From the NCBI GenBank assembly GCA_011051425.1, contig DRLF01000414.1, forward strand, positions 1-5,531: a stretch of DNA of 5,531 bases, given 5' to 3'. Below are positions 1 to 4,607 of this stretch, in pieces; position 1 is the first letter of the stretch; every line of letters begins with the position of its first letter. Source of the stretch: Thiolapillus brandeum. Its GTDB lineage: Bacteria > Pseudomonadota > Gammaproteobacteria > Chromatiales > Chromatiaceae. The position numbers were made by a program, and so were the translations under genes. The notes under the pieces are model-generated. The model was given only the letters and a program-made list of their open reading frames with translations, made no database searches and had not been told where the DNA came from.

Positions 1-1
1 G

Positions 2-49
2 GATGAAATCATCAACTCACCCATGGAGCGTGGTGGCCGGGGTCACTAA
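2..49 (+). CDS. Possible C-terminal end of an upstream gene (partial)
   Basis: A reading frame open to the left edge gives 15 codons (DEIINSPMERGGRGH) and ends in TAA at 47-49. The codons (GAG CGT GGT GGC CGG GGT CAC) resemble the GC-rich usage of the genes downstream, which is why this frame is preferred over the neighbouring one (3-173), which encodes an unlikely Cys-run peptide. The piece is too short to recognise a family, and a chance open frame of this length is quite possible. If real, the gene lies almost wholly upstream of the window. Confidence 0.25.
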   Translation, partial: DEIINSPMERGGRGH

Positions 50-323
50 TCTCTTTCCCCAGGAATTTAGGGGCCATACAACTATTATCCTCTTCGAGGA
101 ACAGGATCTCCGGGAAACCCGGGGTGGTTCATATGATTGTTGCTGCTGTTTTCGTTTCCCGGGCCAGAGCTAGACGACTAACCTGCAAACAGGCTGAAAC
201 CAGGAATTCTTAACAAGATTTCAGGGAGTAAGAGTCCTTGTTGGTTCGTCACCCCCTCTGTCAGGACCAAGAGACAGATCTGGCACCAGAGAAACCCGAT
301 TCTCCCCTTGACCCATGGAAGTC
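50..323. other. Non-coding stretch with several potential hairpins
   Basis: No convincing gene is seen on either strand in this stretch. It contains several short inverted repeats: 108-124 (arms around an AAA loop), 110-118 with 154-162 (CCGGGAAAC/GTTTCCCGG), 182-193 (CCTG-CAAA-CAGG), 194-199 with 219-224 (CTGAAA/TTTCAG) enclosing TCTT-AAC-AAGA at 208-218, 234-238 with 263-267 (GTCCT/AGGAC), and 257-262 with 273-278 (TCTGTC/GACAGA). Some are mutually exclusive. This may be the 3' untranslated region of the upstream gene or a structured RNA. No RNA family was recognised. Confidence 0.3.
108..124 (+). repeat. GC-rich hairpin, terminator-like without U-tract
   Basis: CTCCGGG, AAA loop, CCCGGGG forms a 7-bp stem with one G-T wobble (109/123). 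It lies about 60 nt after the possible upstream stop codon at 47-49, where a terminator would be expected. It is followed by TGGTTC rather than a run of T, so it is not a clean intrinsic terminator. The left arm can pair instead with 154-162. Confidence 0.3.
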
Positions 324-354
324 TTGACAGACGGCCGCCTCGAAGCACGATAGT
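324..354 (+). promoter_or_regulatory. Candidate sigma-70-type promoter of the export operon
   Basis: A perfect -35 hexamer TTGACA lies at 324-329. The best -10 candidate is GATAGT at 349-354 (4 of 6 to TATAAT) with a 19-bp spacer, which is longer than ideal. The -10 candidate falls in the left half of the palindrome at 349-368, so a repressor bound there would block RNA polymerase. The regulator start codon follows at 385. The -35 is clear; the -10 is weak. Confidence 0.4.
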
Positions 355-368
355 AATTAATTACTATC
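349..368. promoter_or_regulatory. Perfect 20-bp palindrome, likely TetR-type operator
   Basis: GATAGTAATTAATTACTATC is identical to its reverse complement over all 20 positions, centred between 358 and 359. It overlaps the candidate -10 box and ends 16 nt before the regulator start codon. TetR-family dimers commonly bind palindromes of about 15-25 bp next to their own gene. The position and symmetry therefore suggest that the regulator encoded at 385-996 represses its own operon from here. The sequence shows the palindrome directly; its binding partner is inferred. Confidence 0.7.
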
Positions 369-384
369 TTACCTAGGCTGCATT

Positions 385-996
385 ATGACGCCTCACCATC
401 CCAAGCACATGCCGGCGGAAGAACGACGCGCTGTCACTGTCGAAACCGTATTGGAACTGGCTGCGGAGCAGAATCCCGGGGAGATCACCACGAGCGTGAT
501 CGCCAAGCGCATGGGCGTGACTCAGGGCGCTCTGTTCAGGTACTTCCCGAGCAAGGATGCACTTTGGCAGTCGGTGTTGGAGTCGGTGGCCGAGCGCTTG
601 ATGAAGCGTATTGAGCGTGCTGCGACCAGCGTTGAATCCTCCCTGGCTGCCCTGGAGGCAATGTTCATGGCACATGTGGGCTTTGTCACCGAGCATCCTG
701 GGGTGCCCCGATTGCTGTTCGGCGAACTGCAGAAAGCCGAAGCCACCCCCGCCAAGCGCAGGGCCCAGGCCCTGATCCGGCGTTATGGAGAGCGATTGCA
801 GGAACTGTTGGAGCGCGGCAAGGCCTGCGGGGAACTTGATTCGACACTGGATGAAAATGCTGCTGCCACGGCTTTCATCGGCGCGCTTCAGGGGCTGATT
901 ATGCAATCACTTCTAGTCGGCGATGTGGGCCATATGTGCCGTGAGGCTCCGGGAGTGTTCTCCCTTTATCGCCGTGGCATCGGGAGTGGAAAATGA
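385..996 (+). CDS. TetR/AcrR-family transcriptional regulator
   Basis: This is a 203-aa one-component regulator, a normal length for the family. An N-terminal TetR helix-turn-helix spans about residues 20-65. Its recognition region is clear at 38-57: VIAKRMGVTQGALFRYFPSK, with the usual G-V-x-x-G-x-L-x-x-Y-F-x-S-K pattern, followed by DALW. The C-terminal half (about 70-200) is helical and would form the dimer and ligand pocket; it is family-variable and names no ligand. The ATG at 385 is chosen although its Shine-Dalgarno is weak (TAGG at 374-377); the next ATG, at residue 9, has none. The stop overlaps the next start (ATGA, 993-996), so the adaptor is probably translated by coupling. It likely represses this operon through the palindrome at 349-368. 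Family assignment is firm; target and inducer are inferred. Confidence 0.93.
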   Translation: MTPHHPKHMPAEERRAVTVETVLELAAEQNPGEITTSVIAKRMGVTQGALFRYFPSKDALWQSVLESVAERLMKRIERAATSVESSLAALEAMFMAHVGFVTEHPGVPRLLFGELQKAEATPAKRRAQALIRRYGERLQELLERGKACGELDSTLDENAAATAFIGALQGLIMQSLLVGDVGHMCREAPGVFSLYRRGIGSGK

Positions 997-2144
997 AAGT
1001 ACCTTCCCAGCAGCGCCAGATCCTTGCTTTGGTCGCGGTGATACTGCCACTGCTGTTGTTGTTCGCTTATGTGGCCATTCGTTCCGGGCCACTGGCGCCC
1101 GTTGCTGTGACTGTGATGCAGGTGGAATCGCAACCGATCAGCCCGGCACTGTTCGGTATCGGCACGGTGGGGGCGCGTTATAACTACAAGATCGGACCCA
1201 CAACCGCCGGGCGGGTCAAGCAGCTGTACGTGGATGTGGGTGATCGTGTCGAGGTGGGTCAGGTGCTGGGGGAGATGGATCCGGTGGATTCGGACGCGCG
1301 CATCCGCGCCTTGCAGGCGGCGTTGAAGGCTACCAGGGCCGCGGTGAGACAGGCCGAGGCCAAGGCGGTCTATGCCAGATCCCAGGCCCGGCGTTATGAA
1401 AAGTTGCTCGGTGCAGACAGCGTCAGCGAGGAGCAGGTGGCCACCAAACGCCAGGAACTGGCTGTGGCCGAAGCTGCTCTGGCCGCGGCGCGGGATGAAG
1501 TGAACCGTATCCAGGCCGATATCGAAGCCCTGCACGCCCAGCGCGGCCACCTGAAACTGATATCCCCTGTGGTGGGGCTGGTGGTGGCGCGTGAGGCCAA
1601 CCCGGGCTCCTCCGTGATGGCTGGCCAGGCGGTGGTGGAGGTAATCGATCCGACCATTCTTTGGATCGATACCCGGTTCGACCAGATCAGTGCTGCAGGG
1701 TTGGCTACCGGTCTGCCAGCCATGGTTCGTCTGCGTTCGCGTCATGAACAGCGCTTCAAAGGCCGGGTGCTGCGTCTGGAACCCCTGGCTGATTCGGTTA
1801 CCCAGGAGATGCTGGCCAAGATCGTATTCGAACGTGAGCCCCTGCCGATGCCTCCTCTAGGCGAGTTGGCGGAGGTGACCGTCTCCCTGCCATCGCTGCC
1901 GGCCCGTCCGGTGATTCCCAATGCCGCGATCCGTGAGGTGGAGGGCCGGCAAGGCGTCTGGCTATTGGTTGACGATGGCCTCCGTTTTGTGCCGGTGGAA
2001 CTTGGATGCAGCGATCTCGATGGCCGAGTGCAGGTGCTCAACGGCCTGAAGGAAGGACAGCGTATCGTGGTGTACAGCGAGAAGGCGCTGACCGAGCGTA
2101 GCAGGATCAATGTGGTTGAGCAGGTTCCGGGAGTCGTGCCATGA
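993..2144 (+). CDS. HlyD/MFP-family periplasmic adaptor of an ABC exporter
   Basis: This 383-aa membrane-fusion protein would bridge an inner-membrane ABC transporter to an outer-membrane channel across the periplasm. A single hydrophobic anchor lies at residues 9-29 with no lipobox cysteine, so it is tethered by a transmembrane helix. The barrel-sandwich (lipoyl-like) halves are at about 67-100 (GRVKQLYVDVGDRVEVGQVL) and about 187-220 (ISPVVGLVV through GSSVMAGQAVVEV). Between them, about 103-186 is an Ala/Glu/Arg-rich helical hairpin, the usual coiled coil that meets a TolC-like channel. A beta-barrel (about 221-300) and membrane-proximal domain (about 301-370, with VIPNAAI) follow. A GGAG at 983-986 precedes the ATG by 6 nt. 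The gene overlaps the regulator by 4 nt and the permease by 4 nt. Domain order and the following permease and ATPase resemble DevB of DevBCA exporters; RND adaptors share this fold, but the ABC neighbours decide the role. Confidence 0.9.
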   Translation: MKVPSQQRQILALVAVILPLLLLFAYVAIRSGPLAPVAVTVMQVESQPISPALFGIGTVGARYNYKIGPTTAGRVKQLYVDVGDRVEVGQVLGEMDPVDSDARIRALQAALKATRAAVRQAEAKAVYARSQARRYEKLLGADSVSEEQVATKRQELAVAEAALAAARDEVNRIQADIEALHAQRGHLKLISPVVGLVVAREANPGSSVMAGQAVVEVIDPTILWIDTRFDQISAAGLATGLPAMVRLRSRHEQRFKGRVLRLEPLADSVTQEMLAKIVFEREPLPMPPLGELAEVTVSLPSLPARPVIPNAAIREVEGRQGVWLLVDDGLRFVPVELGCSDLDGRVQVLNGLKEGQRIVVYSEKALTERSRINVVEQVPGVVP

Positions 2145-3343
2145 TCAGTCTCGCCGGGCGCGACATCCTGCATGCCTGGGGCAAATTCATCTTTACCGGA
2201 ATCGGGCTGGGCCTGCTGATTGGTGTCACCCTGACCATGGCGGGGGTGTACCGTGGTATGGTTGCGGACGGCAAGGCGCTTCTCGACAATAGCGGTGCCG
2301 ACCTTTGGATAGTGCAGCGTGACACTCTCGGTCCTTATGCCGAGTCTTCCAGTGTCTATGACGACCTGTGGCGTGGTGTTCGCGCCATGCCTGGTGTAGC
2401 CGCTGCGGCCAATGTTACTTATCTCACCATGCAGGTGCGTCATGGGCAGCGGGACGTGCGCGCCATGGTGGTGGGCATCATGGCTGGAAATGCTGGAGAT
2501 CCGGGCTGGCCCCCCTATCTCGTAGCGGGACGGCAGATCACCCGCGGACATTACGAGGCGGTGGCCGACATCGCCACCGGTTTCAAGCTGGGGGACGAGC
2601 TGAAGATCCGCCGTAACCGTTATAACGTGGTGGGACTCACACGCCGCATGGTCTCCTCCAGCGGCGATCCCATGGTGTTCATTCCCCTCAAGGACGCCCA
2701 GGAAGCGCAGTTCCTCAAGGACAACGACGCCATCTGGATGCAGCGTCGCCGTACCGCCGCCAATCCGGCGTTCAACCGTCCCATCGTGCCGGGCCTGCTG
2801 GAGGCCATCCTTGACTCGCAAACCACCAATAACTATGTCAACGCCGTCCTGGTGCGCTTGGCGCGGGGCTACACATCGGAGGAGGTGGCTGAGCCGATCC
2901 GGCGTTGGAAACGACTCACCGTGTATGATCGCTCGCAGATGGAGGAGATCCTCATTGGCAAGCTCATCGCCACCTCAGCCAAGCAGATCGGCATGTTCCT
3001 GGCTATCCTCGCGGTGGTTAGCGCCGCCATCGTCGCCTTCATCATCTATACCCTCACCATGGACAAGATCCGGGAAATCGCGGTGCTCAAGCTCATCGGC
3101 ACCCGCAATCGCACCATCGCCAAGATGATTATGCAGCAGGCCTTGGCCCTTGGCTCCATCGGCTTTGTGGTGGGCAAGATCGCCGCCACCTTCGCCGCAC
3201 CGCACTTTCCCAAATATGTGCTGCTGATGCCGGCGGACTCCATCGCCGGGTTCTTTGCCGTGATGCTGATCTGCGTGCTGGCCAGCCTGGTGGCCATCCG
3301 CCTGGCGCTCAAGGTCGATCCGGCCGAAGCCATTGGAGGTTGA
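2141..3343 (+). CDS. ABC transporter permease, FtsX/MacB (DevC-like) type
   Basis: This 400-aa inner-membrane subunit has the type VII ABC (MacB/LolCE/FtsX) layout. One N-terminal transmembrane helix (about 17-38) is followed by a large periplasmic domain (about 40-280). Three C-terminal helices lie at about 283-305, 330-352 and 368-389. The cytoplasmic segment after TM2, KIREIAVLKLIGTRNRTI (309-326), is the conserved FtsX-domain coupling motif that contacts the ATPase. The C-terminal VDPAEAIGG (392-400) matches the family's typical tail. The start at 2141 overlaps the adaptor stop (ATGA) and has GGGAG at 2129-2133. Such permeases move substrate from the periplasm or outer leaflet into the adaptor/TolC conduit by mechanotransmission rather than through a classic pore. 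DevC is the closest type by size and gene order; MacB differs by having its ATPase fused. The substrate cannot be told from the sequence. Confidence 0.9.
   Translation: MISLAGRDILHAWGKFIFTGIGLGLLIGVTLTMAGVYRGMVADGKALLDNSGADLWIVQRDTLGPYAESSSVYDDLWRGVRAMPGVAAAANVTYLTMQVRHGQRDVRAMVVGIMAGNAGDPGWPPYLVAGRQITRGHYEAVADIATGFKLGDELKIRRNRYNVVGLTRRMVSSSGDPMVFIPLKDAQEAQFLKDNDAIWMQRRRTAANPAFNRPIVPGLLEAILDSQTTNNYVNAVLVRLARGYTSEEVAEPIRRWKRLTVYDRSQMEEILIGKLIATSAKQIGMFLAILAVVSAAIVAFIIYTLTMDKIREIAVLKLIGTRNRTIAKMIMQQALALGSIGFVVGKIAATFAAPHFPKYVLLMPADSIAGFFAVMLICVLASLVAIRLALKVDPAEAIGG
3335..3339 (+). promoter_or_regulatory. Shine-Dalgarno GGAGG deciding the ATPase start
   Basis: GGAGG lies inside the last codons of the permease gene, 5 nt before ATG 3345. 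It supports the ATG at 3345 over the in-frame TTG at 3333, which would put the ribosome-binding site inside the coding sequence. Ribosomes finishing the permease at 3343 would be placed to start the ATPase. Confidence 0.75.
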
Positions 3344-3344
3344 G

Positions 3345-4055
3345 ATGAGGGGCAAGGGCATTCATATCGAAGGACTGTCAAAACGCTACGGCGAGGGCGA
3401 TACCGCCGTATTGGCGCTCAAGAACGTGAACATGACGGTGGTGCCCGGCGAAGTGGTGGGCCTGATCGGTCCCTCCGGCTCCGGCAAGAGCACCCTGCTC
3501 AAATGCCTGGGCGCGGTGATTGATCCTACGGCCGGGCGCATGATGCTGGGCGATGAGGTGATCTACGATGACGGTTGGAAGGTGCGTGACTTGCGAGCCC
3601 TGCGCCGGGACAAGATTGGCTTCGTGTTCCAGGCGCCTTACCTGATTCCCTTCCTTGATGTCACCGACAATATTGCCCTTCTGCCGATGCTGGCCGGGGT
3701 GCCCAACAACCAGGCCCGCACCCGGGCACTGGAACTGCTCACCGCCCTGGACGTGCAGCACCGGGCAAAAGCCATGCCCTCCCAGCTTTCGGGTGGAGAG
3801 CAGCAGCGAGCGGCCATTGCCCGGGGGCTTGTCAACCGACCACCAGTGATCCTGGCGGACGAGCCAACCGCTCCCTTAGATTCGCAACGGGCAATGGCGG
3901 TGATCCGCATCCTCAATGACATGGCCCGGCGCTACCAGACGGCGATCATTGTCGTCACCCATGACGAAAAGATCATCCCCACCTTCAAGCGCATCTATCA
4001 TATACGCGATGGCGTCACTCACGAGGAAGCCGGTGAGGGGCGTGGATTCGACTGA
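3345..4055 (+). CDS. ABC transporter ATP-binding subunit (DevA/LolD/MacB type)
   Basis: This 236-aa soluble nucleotide-binding subunit would power the permease at 2141-3343 as a dimer at the inner-membrane cytoplasmic face. All motifs are present, numbered from ATG 3345: Walker [10 protein letters not shown] (42-50), Q-loop Gln96 in [10 protein letters not shown], signature LSGGEQQR (148-155), Walker B VILADEP with catalytic Glu173, D-loop around Asp179, and switch His206 in VVTHDE. The length suits the MacB/LolD/DevA group, and the adjacent FtsX-type permease agrees. Codon 177 gives Pro in TAPLDS, where TAALDS or TGALDS is more usual; this is a tolerated variant, not a defect. An in-frame TTG at 3333 would add four residues, but GGAGG at 3335-3339 favours 3345. 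No strong terminator follows: GGGGC/GCCCC (4037-4041 with 4056-4060) can pair but lacks a T-run. The enzyme class is certain; the exported substrate is unknown. Confidence 0.95.
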   Translation: MRGKGIHIEGLSKRYGEGDTAVLALKNVNMTVVPGEVVGLIGPSGSGKSTLLKCLGAVIDPTAGRMMLGDEVIYDDGWKVRDLRALRRDKIGFVFQAPYLIPFLDVTDNIALLPMLAGVPNNQARTRALELLTALDVQHRAKAMPSQLSGGEQQRAAIARGLVNRPPVILADEPTAPLDSQRAMAVIRILNDMARRYQTAIIVVTHDEKIIPTFKRIYHIRDGVTHEEAGEGRGFD

Positions 4056-4101
4056 GCCCCGCTCCTGCATCCTAGTCGGCTAGTCATTTCAATATCACTC
4101 C

Positions 4102-4127
4102 TGGTTTAACCCGAATATTTCACCCGG
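4102..4127 (+). repeat. Left arm of 26-bp inverted repeat
   Basis: The core TTTAACCCGAAT then A then TTTCACCCGG (from 4105) matches the reverse complement of 4335-4360 with two mismatches in 26 (4104 and 4117). The arm contains the octamer TTMACCCG twice, at 4106-4113 and 4119-4126, 13 bp apart. Confidence 0.9.
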
Positions 4128-4261
4128 TCGCTGGAAAAACATGCCAGCTTACTGTATTCATGGAGAATTTTGGAATATTAGCAAAGTACAATATGTTACA
4201 GGGCATCGCTGAACGCGCCCTCGCACCGGTCTCGCCGTCCATCTGCAGTTTTTGCTCAATC

Positions 4262-4283
4262 ATCAATAGCTTGGACTATTGAT
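4262..4283. repeat. Perfect 8-bp inverted repeat inside the bounded segment
   Basis: ATCAATAG (4262-4269) and CTATTGAT (4276-4283) are perfect inverted copies separated by CTTGGA. As DNA this is a typical dimeric-regulator site; as RNA it would be a hairpin with a 6-nt loop. It is not followed by a T-run, so it is unlikely to be an intrinsic terminator. Confidence 0.6.
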
Positions 4284-4334
4284 TCAATCGCAAATCCGCA
4301 CCTGAACGCCGATCCCGGCACGATCATCGCGTTC

Positions 4335-4360
4335 CCGGGTGAAACATTCGGGTTAAAGCA
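4335..4360 (-). repeat. Right arm of 26-bp inverted repeat
   Basis: This is CCGGGTGAAACATTCGGG followed by TTAAAGCA, the reverse complement of the left arm apart from two positions. It is centred about 195 bp upstream of the predicted sigma-54 transcription start, a distance at which enhancer-binding activators can also bind. That makes a regulatory rather than transposon role possible. Confidence 0.9.
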
Positions 4361-4412
4361 CAAGTAACAACATGTTTGGTTGCCGAGGAATTCGCGATGG
4401 CGGAGCGTAAGC

Positions 4413-4427
4413 GGATGTGTCATATCC
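4413..4427. promoter_or_regulatory. Imperfect dyad, possible upstream activator site
   Basis: GGATGT-GTC-ATATCC is a dyad with one mismatch, placed about 115-130 bp upstream of the predicted sigma-54 start. Sigma-54 activators usually bind 80-200 bp upstream. The site matches no specific activator consensus I recognise, and short dyads occur by chance. Confidence 0.2.
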
Positions 4428-4484
4428 AACGGCCTCATGTGCCAAATGCCACTAAATACCCGGTTTTCTGAGACACGAATATCT

Positions 4485-4497
4485 TAACTTGCTGATA
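4485..4497 (-). promoter_or_regulatory. IHF-like site
   Basis: On the minus strand the site reads TATCAGCAAGTTA, one mismatch from the IHF consensus WATCAANNNNTTR. It lies between the candidate activator sites and the -24 element, about 50 bp before the predicted start, which is where IHF usually bends DNA at sigma-54 promoters. It is nested in an AATATC/GATATT inverted repeat (4478-4483 with 4494-4499). Confidence 0.4.
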
Positions 4498-4514
4498 TTA
4501 CTAAATACTTATGC

Positions 4515-4531
4515 TTGGCATGGTTGTTGCT
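4515..4531 (+). promoter_or_regulatory. Sigma-54 (-24/-12) promoter of the cytochrome gene
   Basis: TTGGCATGGTTGTTGCT matches the RpoN consensus YTGGCACGNNNNTTGCW at every specified position except one (T for C at 4521). The invariant GG (4517-4518) and GC (4529-4530) are exactly 10 bp apart. Transcription would start near 4541-4542, leaving a leader of about 66 nt before ATG 4608. Such promoters need an ATP-dependent enhancer-binding activator; none is encoded in the window. Confidence 0.8.
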
Positions 4532-4562
4532 TTTGTAGCGGAATGGTACTGCACACACAAGA

Positions 4563-4582
4563 TATTCAGTCCGCTCTGAATA
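4563..4582 (+). repeat. Hairpin in the predicted 5' leader of the cytochrome mRNA
   Basis: TATTCAG (4563-4569) pairs perfectly with CTGAATA (4576-4582) around a TCCGCT loop. It starts about 20 nt after the predicted sigma-54 start and ends 11 nt before the Shine-Dalgarno. It might stabilise the mRNA, bind a protein, or serve as a DNA operator downstream of the start; the sequence alone does not decide. Confidence 0.5.
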
Positions 4583-4593
4583 CGTTATTGACC

Positions 4594-4599
4594 AGGGGG
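4594..4599 (+). promoter_or_regulatory. Ribosome-binding site of the cytochrome gene
   Basis: AGGGGG lies 8 nt before ATG 4608 and fixes that start, which is also the one that yields a proper signal peptide. Confidence 0.7.
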
Positions 4600-4607
4600 T
4601 AACAACA

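Larger units (their letters stand above)
4102..4360. mobile_element. Candidate 259-bp MITE-like element bounded by inverted repeats
   Basis: The segment is bounded by 26-bp terminal inverted repeats with 24 complementary positions, and a weaker match continues outward to 4093 and 4369 (29 of 35 over the extended arms). It encodes no transposase, and its size fits a miniature inverted-repeat transposable element mobilised in trans. No clear target-site duplication is visible at either pair of possible ends, so an old insertion, misjudged ends, or a non-mobile paired regulatory site all remain possible. Family not assigned. Confidence 0.4.
4056..4607. other. 552-bp gene-free regulatory and repeat region
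   Basis: No convincing coding frame is seen on either strand; the longest open stretch (60 codons, minus strand, 4256-4438) runs through repeat arms and lacks protein-like composition. The region contains a 26-bp inverted-repeat pair bounding 4102-4360, an internal 8-bp inverted repeat (4262-4283), an imperfect dyad (4413-4427), a 9-bp direct repeat ACTAAATAC (4451-4459 and 4500-4508), an IHF-like site, a sigma-54 promoter and a leader hairpin. CTAGTC is directly repeated at 4072-4077 and 4080-4085. The base composition is more AT-rich than the flanking genes near the promoter. Confidence 0.7.

Noticed and set aside
3..173. 56-codon open frame from ATG 3
   Set aside because: It encodes a peptide with a Cys-Cys-Cys-Cys run and no recognisable pattern, and its codon use differs from the genes here. 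No upstream sequence is available to judge a ribosome-binding site.
966..2821. Long open frames on the minus strand (966-1745 and 1742-2821)
   Set aside because: They lie antisense to well-supported adaptor and permease genes. Their translations are rich in His, Arg, Gly and Ser with no domain pattern, as expected from the opposite strand of GC-rich codons.
3333..3344. TTG at 3333 as the ATPase start
   Set aside because: It would place GGAGG (3335-3339) inside the gene. The ATG at 3345 has that ribosome-binding site at proper spacing, and family proteins begin close to it.
4037..4083. Terminator after the ATPase gene
   Set aside because: GGGGC/GCCCC (4037-4041, 4056-4060) has a 14-nt loop and no T-run, and CTAG-TCGG-CTAG (4072-4083) is only a 4-bp stem. 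Neither supports an intrinsic terminator call.
4256..4438. 60-codon minus-strand frame in the intergenic region
   Set aside because: It crosses the right repeat arm and the internal inverted repeat, and its composition is not protein-like.
4497..4503. ATTACTA near the sigma-54 promoter as a second TetR half-site
   Set aside because: It shares only 7 bp with half of the palindrome at 349-368, has no matching second half, and is expected by chance in AT-rich DNA.
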